Assembly: GCA_028753945.1 (NCBI GenBank)
Contig: JAPNXP010000001.1
Coordinates: forward strand, 14,994,501 to 15,058,500
Direction: 5' to 3'
DNA: 64,000 nucleotides
From: Hexactinellida sp. DTS-2022
Lineage: Eukaryota > Porifera > Hexactinellida
Below the pieces are notes generated by a model. The model made no database searches. It had not been told where the DNA came from and was given only the letters and a program-made list of their open reading frames with translations. Below are positions 55,686 through 64,000 of the stretch, piece by piece; positions within the stretch are counted from its first letter, which is position 1; every line of letters begins with the position of its first letter. A program made the translations under genes and the position numbers.

Positions 55686-56830
55686 ATGGAACAGTTTGAT
55701 TATGTCGCCACACGAATCCACCAAACATTCGATACCCTGATCGAACAGCTGATCGCGAGGAGGGGCACTCTCCTCCTGGAACTGTCTCAGCTCCGAGAGG
55801 ACTACGCCCTTAAGGAGACCACTCGCATGGCTGCCATCAAAGAGATAGAAATGGCACAAGAAAAAATACAGGGTTTGATTAAGCTAAACATCAACATCCC
55901 AGTGCATCAAGAAGCCAACCAGCCATTCAAACGGGCTCTGAAACGCCTGGAGACTCCTAACAAGCTCCCGTGTACCCATTTCCAATGCCAGACTCTCCAC
56001 CAGCTACAGTCCCGAATCGCAGAGTTCGGGAGCATGGTAGTGAGGGAGGCCCCGGACTATACGCATAAAAGTGAGCCGGCCCTGTCAGCTGGGAAGTTAG
56101 GTTGCGGTACCAAAGAGCTTAGAGCCCGAGGTATAGATATCGATGAGGCTAACAAGCATATCTATATAGCGGACTGGTTGAACAGGAGAGTCCAAATAGT
56201 CTCATTCCAAGGAGACTTTATTAAAAGATTCGGACAAGATAGGTTAAAGGAGCCATACGGTATAGCATTAACTGACGAGCATATCTTCGTTTCAGACTCC
56301 GCATTACACGCTCTGTTCCAGTTCCGTAAGAGGAGTTTCCAGTTCGTTAATAGGACGGGGATTGAGAAACAAACAGACAGACAGCTTAGTCAACCGACTG
56401 GACTCTGTATCGACTGTTCGGGAACAGTGTTCGAAGCAGATACAGCCATTCACAGAGTATGCGTGTTCTCGAAAGAACTACAGTTCCTATCCAACCTAGG
56501 TATCGGAAAGCTAAAGTACCCTAGAGACATTAAACTGATCCCAGACTGTCTGCTAGCAGTACTGGACTGGAGTCCCAAATGTGTCCACTTCTTTTCTGGG
56601 AATGGACACTTCCTCAGCTCCTGTGTCTCTCAGGGAGTGGGACCAGACTGCTTGGTGTATAAGCCCTTCTTCTTCTGTATCGATGCAGGTGGTAATCTCA
56701 TAATGAGCGACTGGGTAGCCATTTTATTAAGATCATAGCTAGAAATGACCAGCCGTTACACACAGTGGGATGGAAAGGACATGCAAGAGGAGAGTTAAAC
56801 TATCCTTTTGGACGCTATAAACAGTGTGCA
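55686..56830 (+). CDS. Coiled-coil/NHL-repeat protein, C-terminally shortened
   Basis: A 350-residue frame from the ATG at 55686 to the stop at 56736-56738. Coiled coil at ~10-75 (IEQLIARRGTLLLELSQLRE), linker with a conserved CTHFQC pair, then NHL repeats: IYIADWLNRRVQIVSFQGDF, IFVSDSALHALFQF, VFEADTAIHRVCVFS, LLAVLDWSPKCVHFF and the start of the fifth (NLIMSD). Compared with the 18.7-kb copy one C is missing near 56712 (gactggg versus gactcggg), so the frame ends in WVAILLRS and the fifth and sixth blades are lost. The out-of-frame homology continues to ~56830. Without a closed propeller it is probably non-functional or altered. No RING or B-box. Confidence 0.85.
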
Positions 56831-57644
56831 TTGGAATAAGTCGGAAACTGGAGTGGTGCGAATTATAGCTTCTTTTAGAAGCGAAAGCAAATGTGTTTAT
56901 TTTTATTATGCTACGAATTGCAGGTAAGCTGAAAACACTTCCTGATATACAACGTATAGAGCTATTCCCGAGCTTTCTGACCCCAAAGTATGGCGCTCGC
57001 TTTGGATACGTTTTGCTTTGCGGAATTATTATATTGCAGGAGTCGCAAGACTCCGTGTTGTCATCATTCCGACGACTGTGCGGGTGGAGACTGTGAACTG
57101 TCTGACTATGGATTACGTTGCATGATGTAGTAAGAGATTTAAGTATAATGAGGAATTTGTTGTAATTTAGGCAACCATTCTCTGAATTCTGGTACAAAAG
57201 CATGAAAAGTATGCACAATGCCATTAGAGAGTCTGTCACCCAAAATAAAACGTCTAAGCTTCAATCAGTTTGAATTAGTGTTGCAATTACCTGCGTGTGC
57301 TATGAATAATGAAGGAGACATGTCACTATCAAATAATGAAGGATTTAGGGATAACACTCAGCAGTTACACTATTCGGGCCACAATATCAATGGATAGAAC
57401 ACGTCTTGTTAAATCCAACAACCAAGTTTGCAGAACTACAGCGAAGGAGAGGGAGAGGTGGCCATGTCCAAAGTCTAAAGATCGCATTGGAATTAAAGAG
57501 AAAATCGATTGGCCCCTATGTACGGTTTGCAACGAATGGTCACATAACTACTGTGAAAATGTGTATTCAGCCGCAGCACTAATAGAAAAGAATGAATGGT
57601 GGAAATGTCGTCACCGAGATAATATACGGCAGTTCAGTCCCTAG
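56831..57644 (+). pseudogene. PHD-finger gene remnant, unit B
   Basis: An open segment (SETGVVRIIASFRSESKCVY, then FYYATNC) ends in a good splice-donor-like gcaggtaagc at ~56931. After an acceptor-like tattgcag (~57039) comes SRKTPCCHHSDDCAGGDCEL then SDYGLRC, rich in Cys/His. The last frame, ending at 57642-57644, carries the PHD-like module WPLCTVCNEWSHNYCENV ... WWKC. This could be a small multi-exon gene with ~45-110-bp introns, or a dead remnant. It sits between the NHL gene (same strand) and the convergent USP copy 6. Confidence 0.5.
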
Positions 57645-58054
57645 AGAGGCAGAACCGAGAAGCTATAAGATTAGGGATAATTTTGTTGATAGGCTAGTAT
57701 AATCTCGTATAGTATACCGATGATTTCTAAACAAGTGCCGTTTAAACTAAAATTTGGCTCAAACGGTTCAAACCAAAAACAACATTAAATTAAGATATAC
57801 GAGTGTCTTAGTCAATGACTACCATAAGAATTTATCATAATTCATTAAATAAAAGCACAAAATTATCAAAATATCAGTCAAATAAAAAGAATAAACAATT
57901 TAATCAATAAAAGCAGAAATAAACCAACTTCAGTTTTCAAATAACCAAATTCATTTGAATGTACACACATTATATGTTGAGTTAATTATAAAGTTCCACT
58001 TTACATCAACTGAACTACCCTAGAGACATGACCTAGATGAGTCATACCCTAACA
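57645..58054. other. Gap 3' of USP copy 6
   Basis: AT-rich, collinear with 44411-44824. No gene. Confidence 0.55.
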
Positions 58055-59674
58055 TTAGTGTATATCCCATATCTCTTCGTAGAACAGAATATACGCTTTT
58101 TGATTCCTAACATGTTCCCAGCTAACTTTTCTAGTCATGGAGTCATTAAAACACCTCCATACACCGTTGTACTTACAATAAGCAATGTAGTGACCTCCGT
58201 ACAAGGAGCCTGAGTGACATGCAATCCCGTAGAGAGAGTACGTGTGAGTATTGTCAGAGCTATCCTTCAGTCTCCATGTGTCATCAAACCTCACAGGCGT
58301 AGAGAGCTTAGTGCGAGTGGGGTAGTAGGAGAATCTCTTGAGCTGAATAACAAGGAATCTCGGTAGGTTGCATATTATCAGCTGTTTGGTGGATGTCGTT
58401 AAGTCCTTACATGTGTTACAGTAGGGACGCTCTTCTTCCATTAGAGTCTCTTGAGTAGTGATCATCTTCAAGCAGTCAGTTAGATGGACAGGTTGCTTAT
58501 AATGTGAACAGTTTGGGTCATTCGTATCAGGAATAGGGAGAGATAGGTCCATGAATGGAATGTATGCTGTAGATGTGCGTCTACAGACAGAACAGCATAC
58601 GTCACTCCGTAGCATTCCGCTGAACAGCTGAGATATCCTGCTGTCCTCCCAGGTCAGGTACCTAGCACAGGCTTCTCCCAGAGTCTCGCTATCAGCTGGA
58701 GACTTGCGTCCCTCCTCGCTAGCTCTGTTGATCTCCTCGTGCAACTCGTTCAGGAGAAATCTCATGAACTCATGGGCGTCATGTTGTCTGTTATCTGAGA
58801 ATATAGGAGCTGCTTTTCCCACTTGTCTCTTCAGATAATGAGGGGATACTGGGGGACCTGGAGTAGTTTTCCACAGTTCTACCATTACACGTTTGAAAGC
58901 AAAGGAGAAATCTCCTCTGTTACAAGTATTAAGGTGATGCAAATAATCGTCCGATACATAGAACTGTTTGAGAGGAAGTGTATGACTGAGACACTGTACG
59001 ATACTGTTCATAAAGCAGGTGTTTCCGAGGTTCTTCAAGCCACGAATAGGCTTGCTGTTAACATTAGCAAGTGAGTGATAACAATTGGAACAGGCTTCAT
59101 TAGGCCATTCATTTGGAGGAGTATACGCTATTTCCTCATTTTGGGAGGAAACAATGTAATTCTGTTGACTCCTTTCAGAGGATCGAAAATTAAGTGAATC
59201 ATTACTGTCTGATTTATGCAGAATATCCTCGGTGCGATGAGAATCAGTTGATTGGAAAAATTCAATATCTATTCTGCTTTTTTTGGGAGGTGAAGAGCAC
59301 ATTGAGTAATTTTCCTGAGATTTCCAGATACATTCCAATCGTTTCTTGCCTCTTCTTCCAAATAATTTCTTCATAATATTAAAAATGAGATAGTCCGCCT
59401 GTGGCACGTAATATGAATTTCGAAAGTGATTAATAGGTATATACATCTCATAATGGTAAATGGCAGTTAATATTGATTTAAAAAGATCAATAAAGACTTG
59501 AAGTATATTTTTCCTACCAATATAGATTGGATCAATAGCACAAAAAGTAGTTTCTCCTCTGTGTCCCCCAGCTAATATTACAGGGTACTCTTTTCTATAT
59601 TCCTGTACACTTGTCACTGGAGTTAATTCTGTATTTCTAGCTGTCTCTTCTTCTAACAAACCATCAGTAGCCAT
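58055..59674 (-). CDS. USP-type deubiquitinase copy 6 (catalytic triad complete)
   Basis: An intact 539-residue frame from the ATG at 59672-59674 (MATDGLLEEE), sister of copy 4 with the same N-terminal region (hydrophobic segment, FGRRGKKR and PPKKSRI basic clusters). Cys220 sits in the canonical LGNTCFMNS, with His495 in GGHYIAY, Asn510/Asp511, and zinc pairs CSVC/CNTC. It is the best candidate in the window for an active deubiquitinase, of USP2/USP21 type. A short patch (SVCRRTSTAYIP) differs from copy 4 (SLCSSQSTAYIP) and resembles copies 5 and 7, consistent with a small conversion tract. Confidence 0.9.
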   Translation of the reverse strand: MATDGLLEEETARNTELTPVTSVQEYRKEYPVILAGGHRGETTFCAIDPIYIGRKNILQVFIDLFKSILTAIYHYEMYIPINHFRNSYYVPQADYLIFNIMKKLFGRRGKKRLECIWKSQENYSMCSSPPKKSRIDIEFFQSTDSHRTEDILHKSDSNDSLNFRSSERSQQNYIVSSQNEEIAYTPPNEWPNEACSNCYHSLANVNSKPIRGLKNLGNTCFMNSIVQCLSHTLPLKQFYVSDDYLHHLNTCNRGDFSFAFKRVMVELWKTTPGPPVSPHYLKRQVGKAAPIFSDNRQHDAHEFMRFLLNELHEEINRASEEGRKSPADSETLGEACARYLTWEDSRISQLFSGMLRSDVCCSVCRRTSTAYIPFMDLSLPIPDTNDPNCSHYKQPVHLTDCLKMITTQETLMEEERPYCNTCKDLTTSTKQLIICNLPRFLVIQLKRFSYYPTRTKLSTPVRFDDTWRLKDSSDNTHTYSLYGIACHSGSLYGGHYIAYCKYNGVWRCFNDSMTRKVSWEHVRNQKAYILFYEEIWDIH

Positions 59675-59849
59675 CTATATTCACAAAATGTACGTATTGT
59701 TTGATTCCAATGAGGTTTGCCCTAATTGGAACAATTTTTGTCGAAAAATATTTACTAAAGGTAAGGGCTAAGGCAGCAAATTCAACATTAGAAAACTATA
59801 ATTATACTATAGTCTAGTATTCTAAGTTCTAACAACACAAAATAGTAGC

Positions 59850-61925
59850 AAGTGTCAAGTAGAAGGTAGCGATCGATATGAGGGCTACAGAGTAGTTAAA
59901 GCGTAGAGTGTAACTACATACCAAGTAGTATATTAACTGAATTAACCTCGTTTCCTGAGTTCTTGAGTCGATAGAAAATAGGTCTATTTCTTCACCTTGT
60001 CCAGTCTGTCCTTCACAAAGTTTGTAGAACTTTACAAGTTCTGGGGTCTAGCCTAGGTTTATGACCAACACCAGAAAACTTAAAGTGGTGCTGACAGAGA
60101 ATGGTTCAGGATAGTAATCGCGATATGGATCCCAAAGCCTCGTTGCTTCATTTGCGGGTCAGACAGACACCTTATAGCACGGTGCCCCAACAAGCGTTTC
60201 CACCCTTGTATGAGCGAGGTATGATCTCTATTAACGTAAAAGCCGCAGAAAAGGAGTGTAAGTTGCAACTGGGGAAGATTATCTAAAAGATGTGGTTATT
60301 AAGTGGTGACCGATTGAGGTGAAGATCGACACTGGGTTCCAAACTACAGTTATAATTATACTAGTTCACAAGAACGGATCACACAGGTTCGAAGTAAACA
60401 ATCGCAGTCCGAGTTCTGCCACAAGGACGCGTACCCGTGTCCGTTCTCGAAAGATGTATTATATCGGGAGGCCAGCAGTATATTATCAGCCTAATGGAGT
60501 ACCCTGGTTAAAGAAGAATCGAGGAAGATAAGAAACGTACTGCATTCGTGTCGACGAGGGGACAGTTTCGATCATTGGAGAGTATATCCCGGAATAGCAG
60601 AGCTTGGACAGCCATTGCACCGTTTGACAAGGAAAGTCATTCCTTGGGGAATGGTCGTCAGAGTGATAACTTAACATAACTTATCATAAATCAATAACTA
60701 TTAACTTAACTTAAATCACCTTCTCCCAAGTTGAAGAGTAGGTTGACACAAAAATCTCGCATTCTCCAGGAGGATGATGCATTCCTACTGAATAGACGCT
60801 TCGAGTAAAGCCGTAGGGGCAGTTCTATCGTGAGAGGACACGGACGGTAAACGGAGACCTCTATAATTCAACTCCGTAGGTCAGAATCCTGCATAAAACA
60901 GGTATACAGCCGGAGAACTCGAAACATAGGGTATCGGCAGTCCGAAATTGGCGGACATATTACAGGCTTCTAACAAAATTGTCGTGGTGATTGACCACAA
61001 TCCACTTAACTGGCTTCGTAAGCAAAAATCCCCGTACAGGTTCGTTCGTTGGCTCCTCGAGTTGGAATCTTAAGTCTACAATCTCGAGTATAAATAAGAA
61101 CCTCTTACCCCTATGAGATAGGCCCAGGTGGACAATCGTCACGGATATTGCGACCCCTCTTGGTCTTCAGCAGACTATCGGAACCTGTTAATTATTGTTA
61201 GCTAAATTTATCGAATCAATCCAGATGTATGACTAGACTGCGGACTCAGTGAGGGAAGGACTGCTGGTAGAATGGATCTACAGACAGATCTACAGACAAG
61301 AGACACTCTTCCCATCCCATTCCACAAGAGATGTAGATACAGAGAGAGCTATCCGAATCTTAAAGCAGAGGCTTAGATATCAGCTAGCTGAACAAGGAGA
61401 TAACAAAACGGAATGCCTGGCCGAACTTCAACGTAAAACCTTCGAAGATAATTCACTGTACCTGAATTTCAAGCCATAAAGACCATCTGGATACTTATGG
61501 TCCTTTTCTGGTTCTTCCACGGAAGAGCAGAAAAGAACTTAGGAAAGGACAAGAGACGTCAGAAAGGAGATCCACTCGAGATAAAAGGCATCCTAAAAGG
61601 CTCGAATTCGGCAGAATGGAGGGTGCCTGATGGTTAGTGATAGATATGAGGGATACAGACCTACAGGGTAGCTGCGTCTTAGAATCAAATTTAATCCAGG
61701 AAAAAATTGCCCCGCTCCTAGATTTTGTTAGAGCTTGTTCAGTTTTCATTTTGTACGCTTAGATAAGTCATCTTGTATTCAGTCTATAGGAGTATCTCTC
61801 GATATTGTAGGCCTAGAATCGATTTTGTACGCCTAGATTAAAATCCTATCAAATTAGTAATTACGCTCCTTTAGGCGCGCCTAGCACGCCTGGATAACAC
61901 CCTGACTGTTCACCTATTTGTTGCA
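59850..61925 (+). mobile_element. Ty3/gypsy-family LTR retroelement fossil, unit B
   Basis: Sister of the unit-A fossil: LTR-like sequence at ~59870-59970 and ~61625-61690, with remnants of reverse transcriptase, RNase H and integrase regions between, on the plus strand. Broken, with many (more than ten) interruptions including a large internal loss, and a MITE in the right LTR. It shows empty sites for three later insertions in unit A. Confidence 0.75.
61685..61909. mobile_element. MITE of the CAGGCTTTCATCC family in the right LTR
   Basis: Contains aatccaggaaaaaattgccc, ttttgtacgcctaga and ends acgcctggataacaccctg. The same LTR in unit A lacks it. The left end is worn. Confidence 0.65.
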
Positions 61926-62274
61926 TTATAATTAATACATAGTAATTAGCTTTAACTTTTACTATTGCATCAATTAGTCACACACATATATATATTAACT
62001 TGTTCTTGTTAAATAGTAAATTAATTACAACATACAATTAGAAACTTGGTTTCAACGGCGAAAATGTTTGAAAAAGTAGGAATACCATATACAATAATCA
62101 TTACAAAATAATTACATATACTTCTAGCATGAATTTGAAATAAAAAGCAAAATGTACACGATAGCACAAATTCCAAAAAACATTGCTACAGATTTAGTTC
62201 AAAATAAGTAAATTAACTCGATTAATTTTAGTCAAATTCTTACTGAATTTATCAGTTAAATTTTTTTTAAAAAG
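61926..62274. other. 3' flank of USP copy 7
   Basis: AT-rich and clearly similar to 52640-53010 downstream of copy 5 (e.g. gaaacttggtttcaa; attgctacagatttagttc). This supports a shared 3' half of the two genes. No gene. Confidence 0.6.
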
Positions 62275-64000
62275 TCAGATGCTTCTGTAAAATAGAATAT
62301 AAGCTTCTTGAAGTTTGACTTGTTCCCAGCTGACAATATAAGCCCAATTATCATTAAAATATCTCCAATCGTCCTTATACTTGCAATAAGCAGTGTAATG
62401 ACCTCCATTCATGCTACCTGAATGGCTTACTATCCCATAGAGAGAGTATATGTGATCATTTTCGTTGTCTTTCAGTATCCATGTGTCATTAAACTTCACA
62501 GGTGTTGAAAGCTTTGTAGATTTTGGATAGAAGGAGAATCTCTTGAGGTGAATAACAAGAAATTTAGGGAATTTGGTTATAGCTAGTTGTTTAGTTGATG
62601 TTGTTAGGTTCTTACAATTGTTGCAGTAGGGACGATCTTCTCCAGTTAGAGTATCCATTGTAGTAATTACAGTTAAACAGTCATTTAGGCTGATATCAAT
62701 AGAATAAAGGTGATATGGACGTTGTTTCCTTTCAGGAATAGGCAGTGCTAGATCCAAAAATGGAATGTATGCAGTAGATGTGTGTCTACAGACAGAGCAG
62801 CATACCTCACTCCGTAGCATTCCACTGAACAGCTGAGATATCCTGCTGTCCTCCCAGGTCAGGTACCTAGCACAGGCTTCTCCCAGAGTCTCGCTATCAG
62901 CTGGAGACTTGCGTCCCTCCTCGCTAGCTCTGTTGATCTCCTCGTGCAACTCGTTCAGGAGAAATCTCATGAACTCATGGGCGTCATGTTGACTGGACTT
63001 TGGGAACTTTGAAGTAATTGAATCTATCTGTTTCTTAAGTATATACGGATCTACTGAAAATTCCGAAGTTGTATCCCACAGTACTAACATAACATGTTTA
63101 AATACAGATGAGAGATCTCCTTTTCTGTTATTAAGGTACTGTTTGTACTCATCTGATACATATAATTGTCTGAGAGGAAGCGTGTGACTGAGACACTGTA
63201 TGACACTATTCATATAACATGTGTTTCCAAGGTTCCTCAAACCACGAGTAGGAATACCTTCTGGTATAAGGCAGATATATTGTCGGGGATCGTCTTTAGA
63301 TTCATGGCTAGCTTTACTAGTTGTACATGTTTTTTTATCTGTGTATTTGCTTGGAGTAATTGGAGCAATAGGAGAAAGTTTTATTCTCAAAATAGTTTTT
63401 TTTTCTGAACTGGTGTCAGAAGATTGTACGGTTGTAGATGCCTTTATAGAACTACTAATTGGGGTTGTAAGATATATTTGATTACCCATAGATGTTGAAT
63501 AAATAGACGCATTCTCAGTATCTGTTTGGTTTCCACCATTTTTCAGTAAATTAGAATGTGTTGTTTGGGAAGTATCCATTCTACTTCCCTTCGTAGTTAG
63601 AGGGAGAGAGTGGGTTTCATTGCATTTTAAGAGGCGAATATCATTATTCGCAGTTAGTAATTGTTGAGTTTTAGCTTTTCTGGCCGCCTGATCTCGTGTT
63701 TTAGTTGTCTTATTATCAGCAAAAATTGCAAAAATTTCTTTTACATTGTAATCCGATACCACTAGAATAGAGTATGCCCTACTCAGTATTTCTCCTAAAT
63801 TTTTATCCCACCTCAACTCTACTCGTCTGGTCCTATCTCTAGATGTCTCGAGACTAGTCCTTGAATTAATCTCTCCCCTGTAGACATCCTCTATTTGCTG
63901 CAGCTCTGACAGCAGTGCTCTCTCTCTCTCTCGCAGCACCTGATGAGCTCTGGCTACTCTCTCCCGTAGCTCTACTCGCACCCTCTCTATTTGTGTCAGG
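62275..64000 (-). CDS. USP-type deubiquitinase copy 7 (catalytic triad complete, 5' end off the edge)
   Basis: The frame is open from the right edge to the stop at 62275; the start codon lies about a dozen codons outside, since the edge reads (F)LTQIERVRVELRERV as in copy 1. Coiled coil (RAHQVLRERERALLSELQ), a long Ser/Thr-rich linker, then the USP domain. The Cys box is GLRNLGNTCYMNS with Cys at codon 63217-63219; the His is in GGHYTAY at codon 62398-62400, followed by FND. Zinc pairs CSVC/CNNC are present. Predicted active, USP2/USP21 type. The N-half matches copy 1 and the C-half copy 5, so it represents the parental coiled-coil form with an intact active site. Confidence 0.9.
   Translation of the reverse strand, partial: LTQIERVRVELRERVARAHQVLRERERALLSELQQIEDVYRGEINSRTSLETSRDRTRRVELRWDKNLGEILSRAYSILVVSDYNVKEIFAIFADNKTTKTRDQAARKAKTQQLLTANNDIRLLKCNETHSLPLTTKGSRMDTSQTTHSNLLKNGGNQTDTENASIYSTSMGNQIYLTTPISSSIKASTTVQSSDTSSEKKTILRIKLSPIAPITPSKYTDKKTCTTSKASHESKDDPRQYICLIPEGIPTRGLRNLGNTCYMNSVIQCLSHTLPLRQLYVSDEYKQYLNNRKGDLSSVFKHVMLVLWDTTSEFSVDPYILKKQIDSITSKFPKSSQHDAHEFMRFLLNELHEEINRASEEGRKSPADSETLGEACARYLTWEDSRISQLFSGMLRSEVCCSVCRHTSTAYIPFLDLALPIPERKQRPYHLYSIDISLNDCLTVITTMDTLTGEDRPYCNNCKNLTTSTKQLAITKFPKFLVIHLKRFSFYPKSTKLSTPVKFNDTWILKDNENDHIYSLYGIVSHSGSMNGGHYTAYCKYKDDWRYFNDNWAYIVSWEQVKLQEAYILFYRSI

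Larger units (their letters stand above)
53533..61925. repeat. Tandem segmental duplication, unit B
   Basis: Sister of 40060-52640. It lacks the MITE in the NHL copy, the MITEs at 47.1 and 47.8 kb and the 2.8-kb repeat block, but has its own MITE at ~61685-61909 and a deletion in the gypsy fossil. It ends against USP copy 7, whose 3' flank resembles that of copy 5, so the array continues to the right. Confidence 0.88.

Overview
The window looks like a piece of a eukaryotic, animal genome, most likely from a sponge or another early-branching metazoan (inference). The main pointers are an Eph-receptor ectodomain on the left edge (Eph receptors are essentially an animal family), calmodulin, RNF170, a membrane phospholipase B, and an expanded set of coiled-coil/NHL and coiled-coil/USP genes. 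Most of the DNA is AT-rich and densely seeded with short DNA transposons, many with perfect target-site duplications (TSDs). The genes are notably intron-poor: each recognisable gene reads as one uninterrupted frame.

Layout. About 1-16 kb holds ordinary single-copy genes: Eph receptor N-terminus (minus strand, runs off the edge), a calmodulin-like EF-hand protein (minus), RNF170-type RING E3 ligase (minus), calmodulin (minus) and a GDSL phospholipase B1-like ectoenzyme (plus). The gaps between them hold MITEs and a ~0.7-0.9 kb repeat family, called SclA here. About 16-29 kb is a graveyard: two broken small RING genes, one NHL gene interrupted by a hAT MITE, an older NHL pseudogene, an NHL N-terminal fragment, a 31-bp satellite and several nests of transposon within transposon. 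About 29-64 kb is a USP-type deubiquitinase cluster of seven copies, all on the minus strand, interleaved with two plus-strand NHL genes and two PHD-finger remnants. Part of it is a tandem segmental duplication (about 40.1-52.6 kb versus 53.5-61.9 kb), and each unit also carries a broken Ty3/gypsy-family fossil.

How the genes may work together. The NHL proteins and one USP subfamily begin with a similar short coiled coil resembling the one in TRIM proteins, followed by either a six-bladed NHL propeller or a ubiquitin-specific protease domain. RING domains occur nearby as separate, now broken genes. RING, coiled coil, NHL and USP modules thus lie side by side in one locus, suggesting (inference) a rapidly reshuffling ubiquitin-related gene cluster.

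The most striking features are three. Four of seven USP copies carry aspartate where the catalytic cysteine should be. A ~195-bp block in the middle of all seven is almost identical even at silent sites. The N-terminal and C-terminal halves occur in all four combinations of two N types and two C types, as expected from repeated gene conversion or unequal exchange centred on that block.
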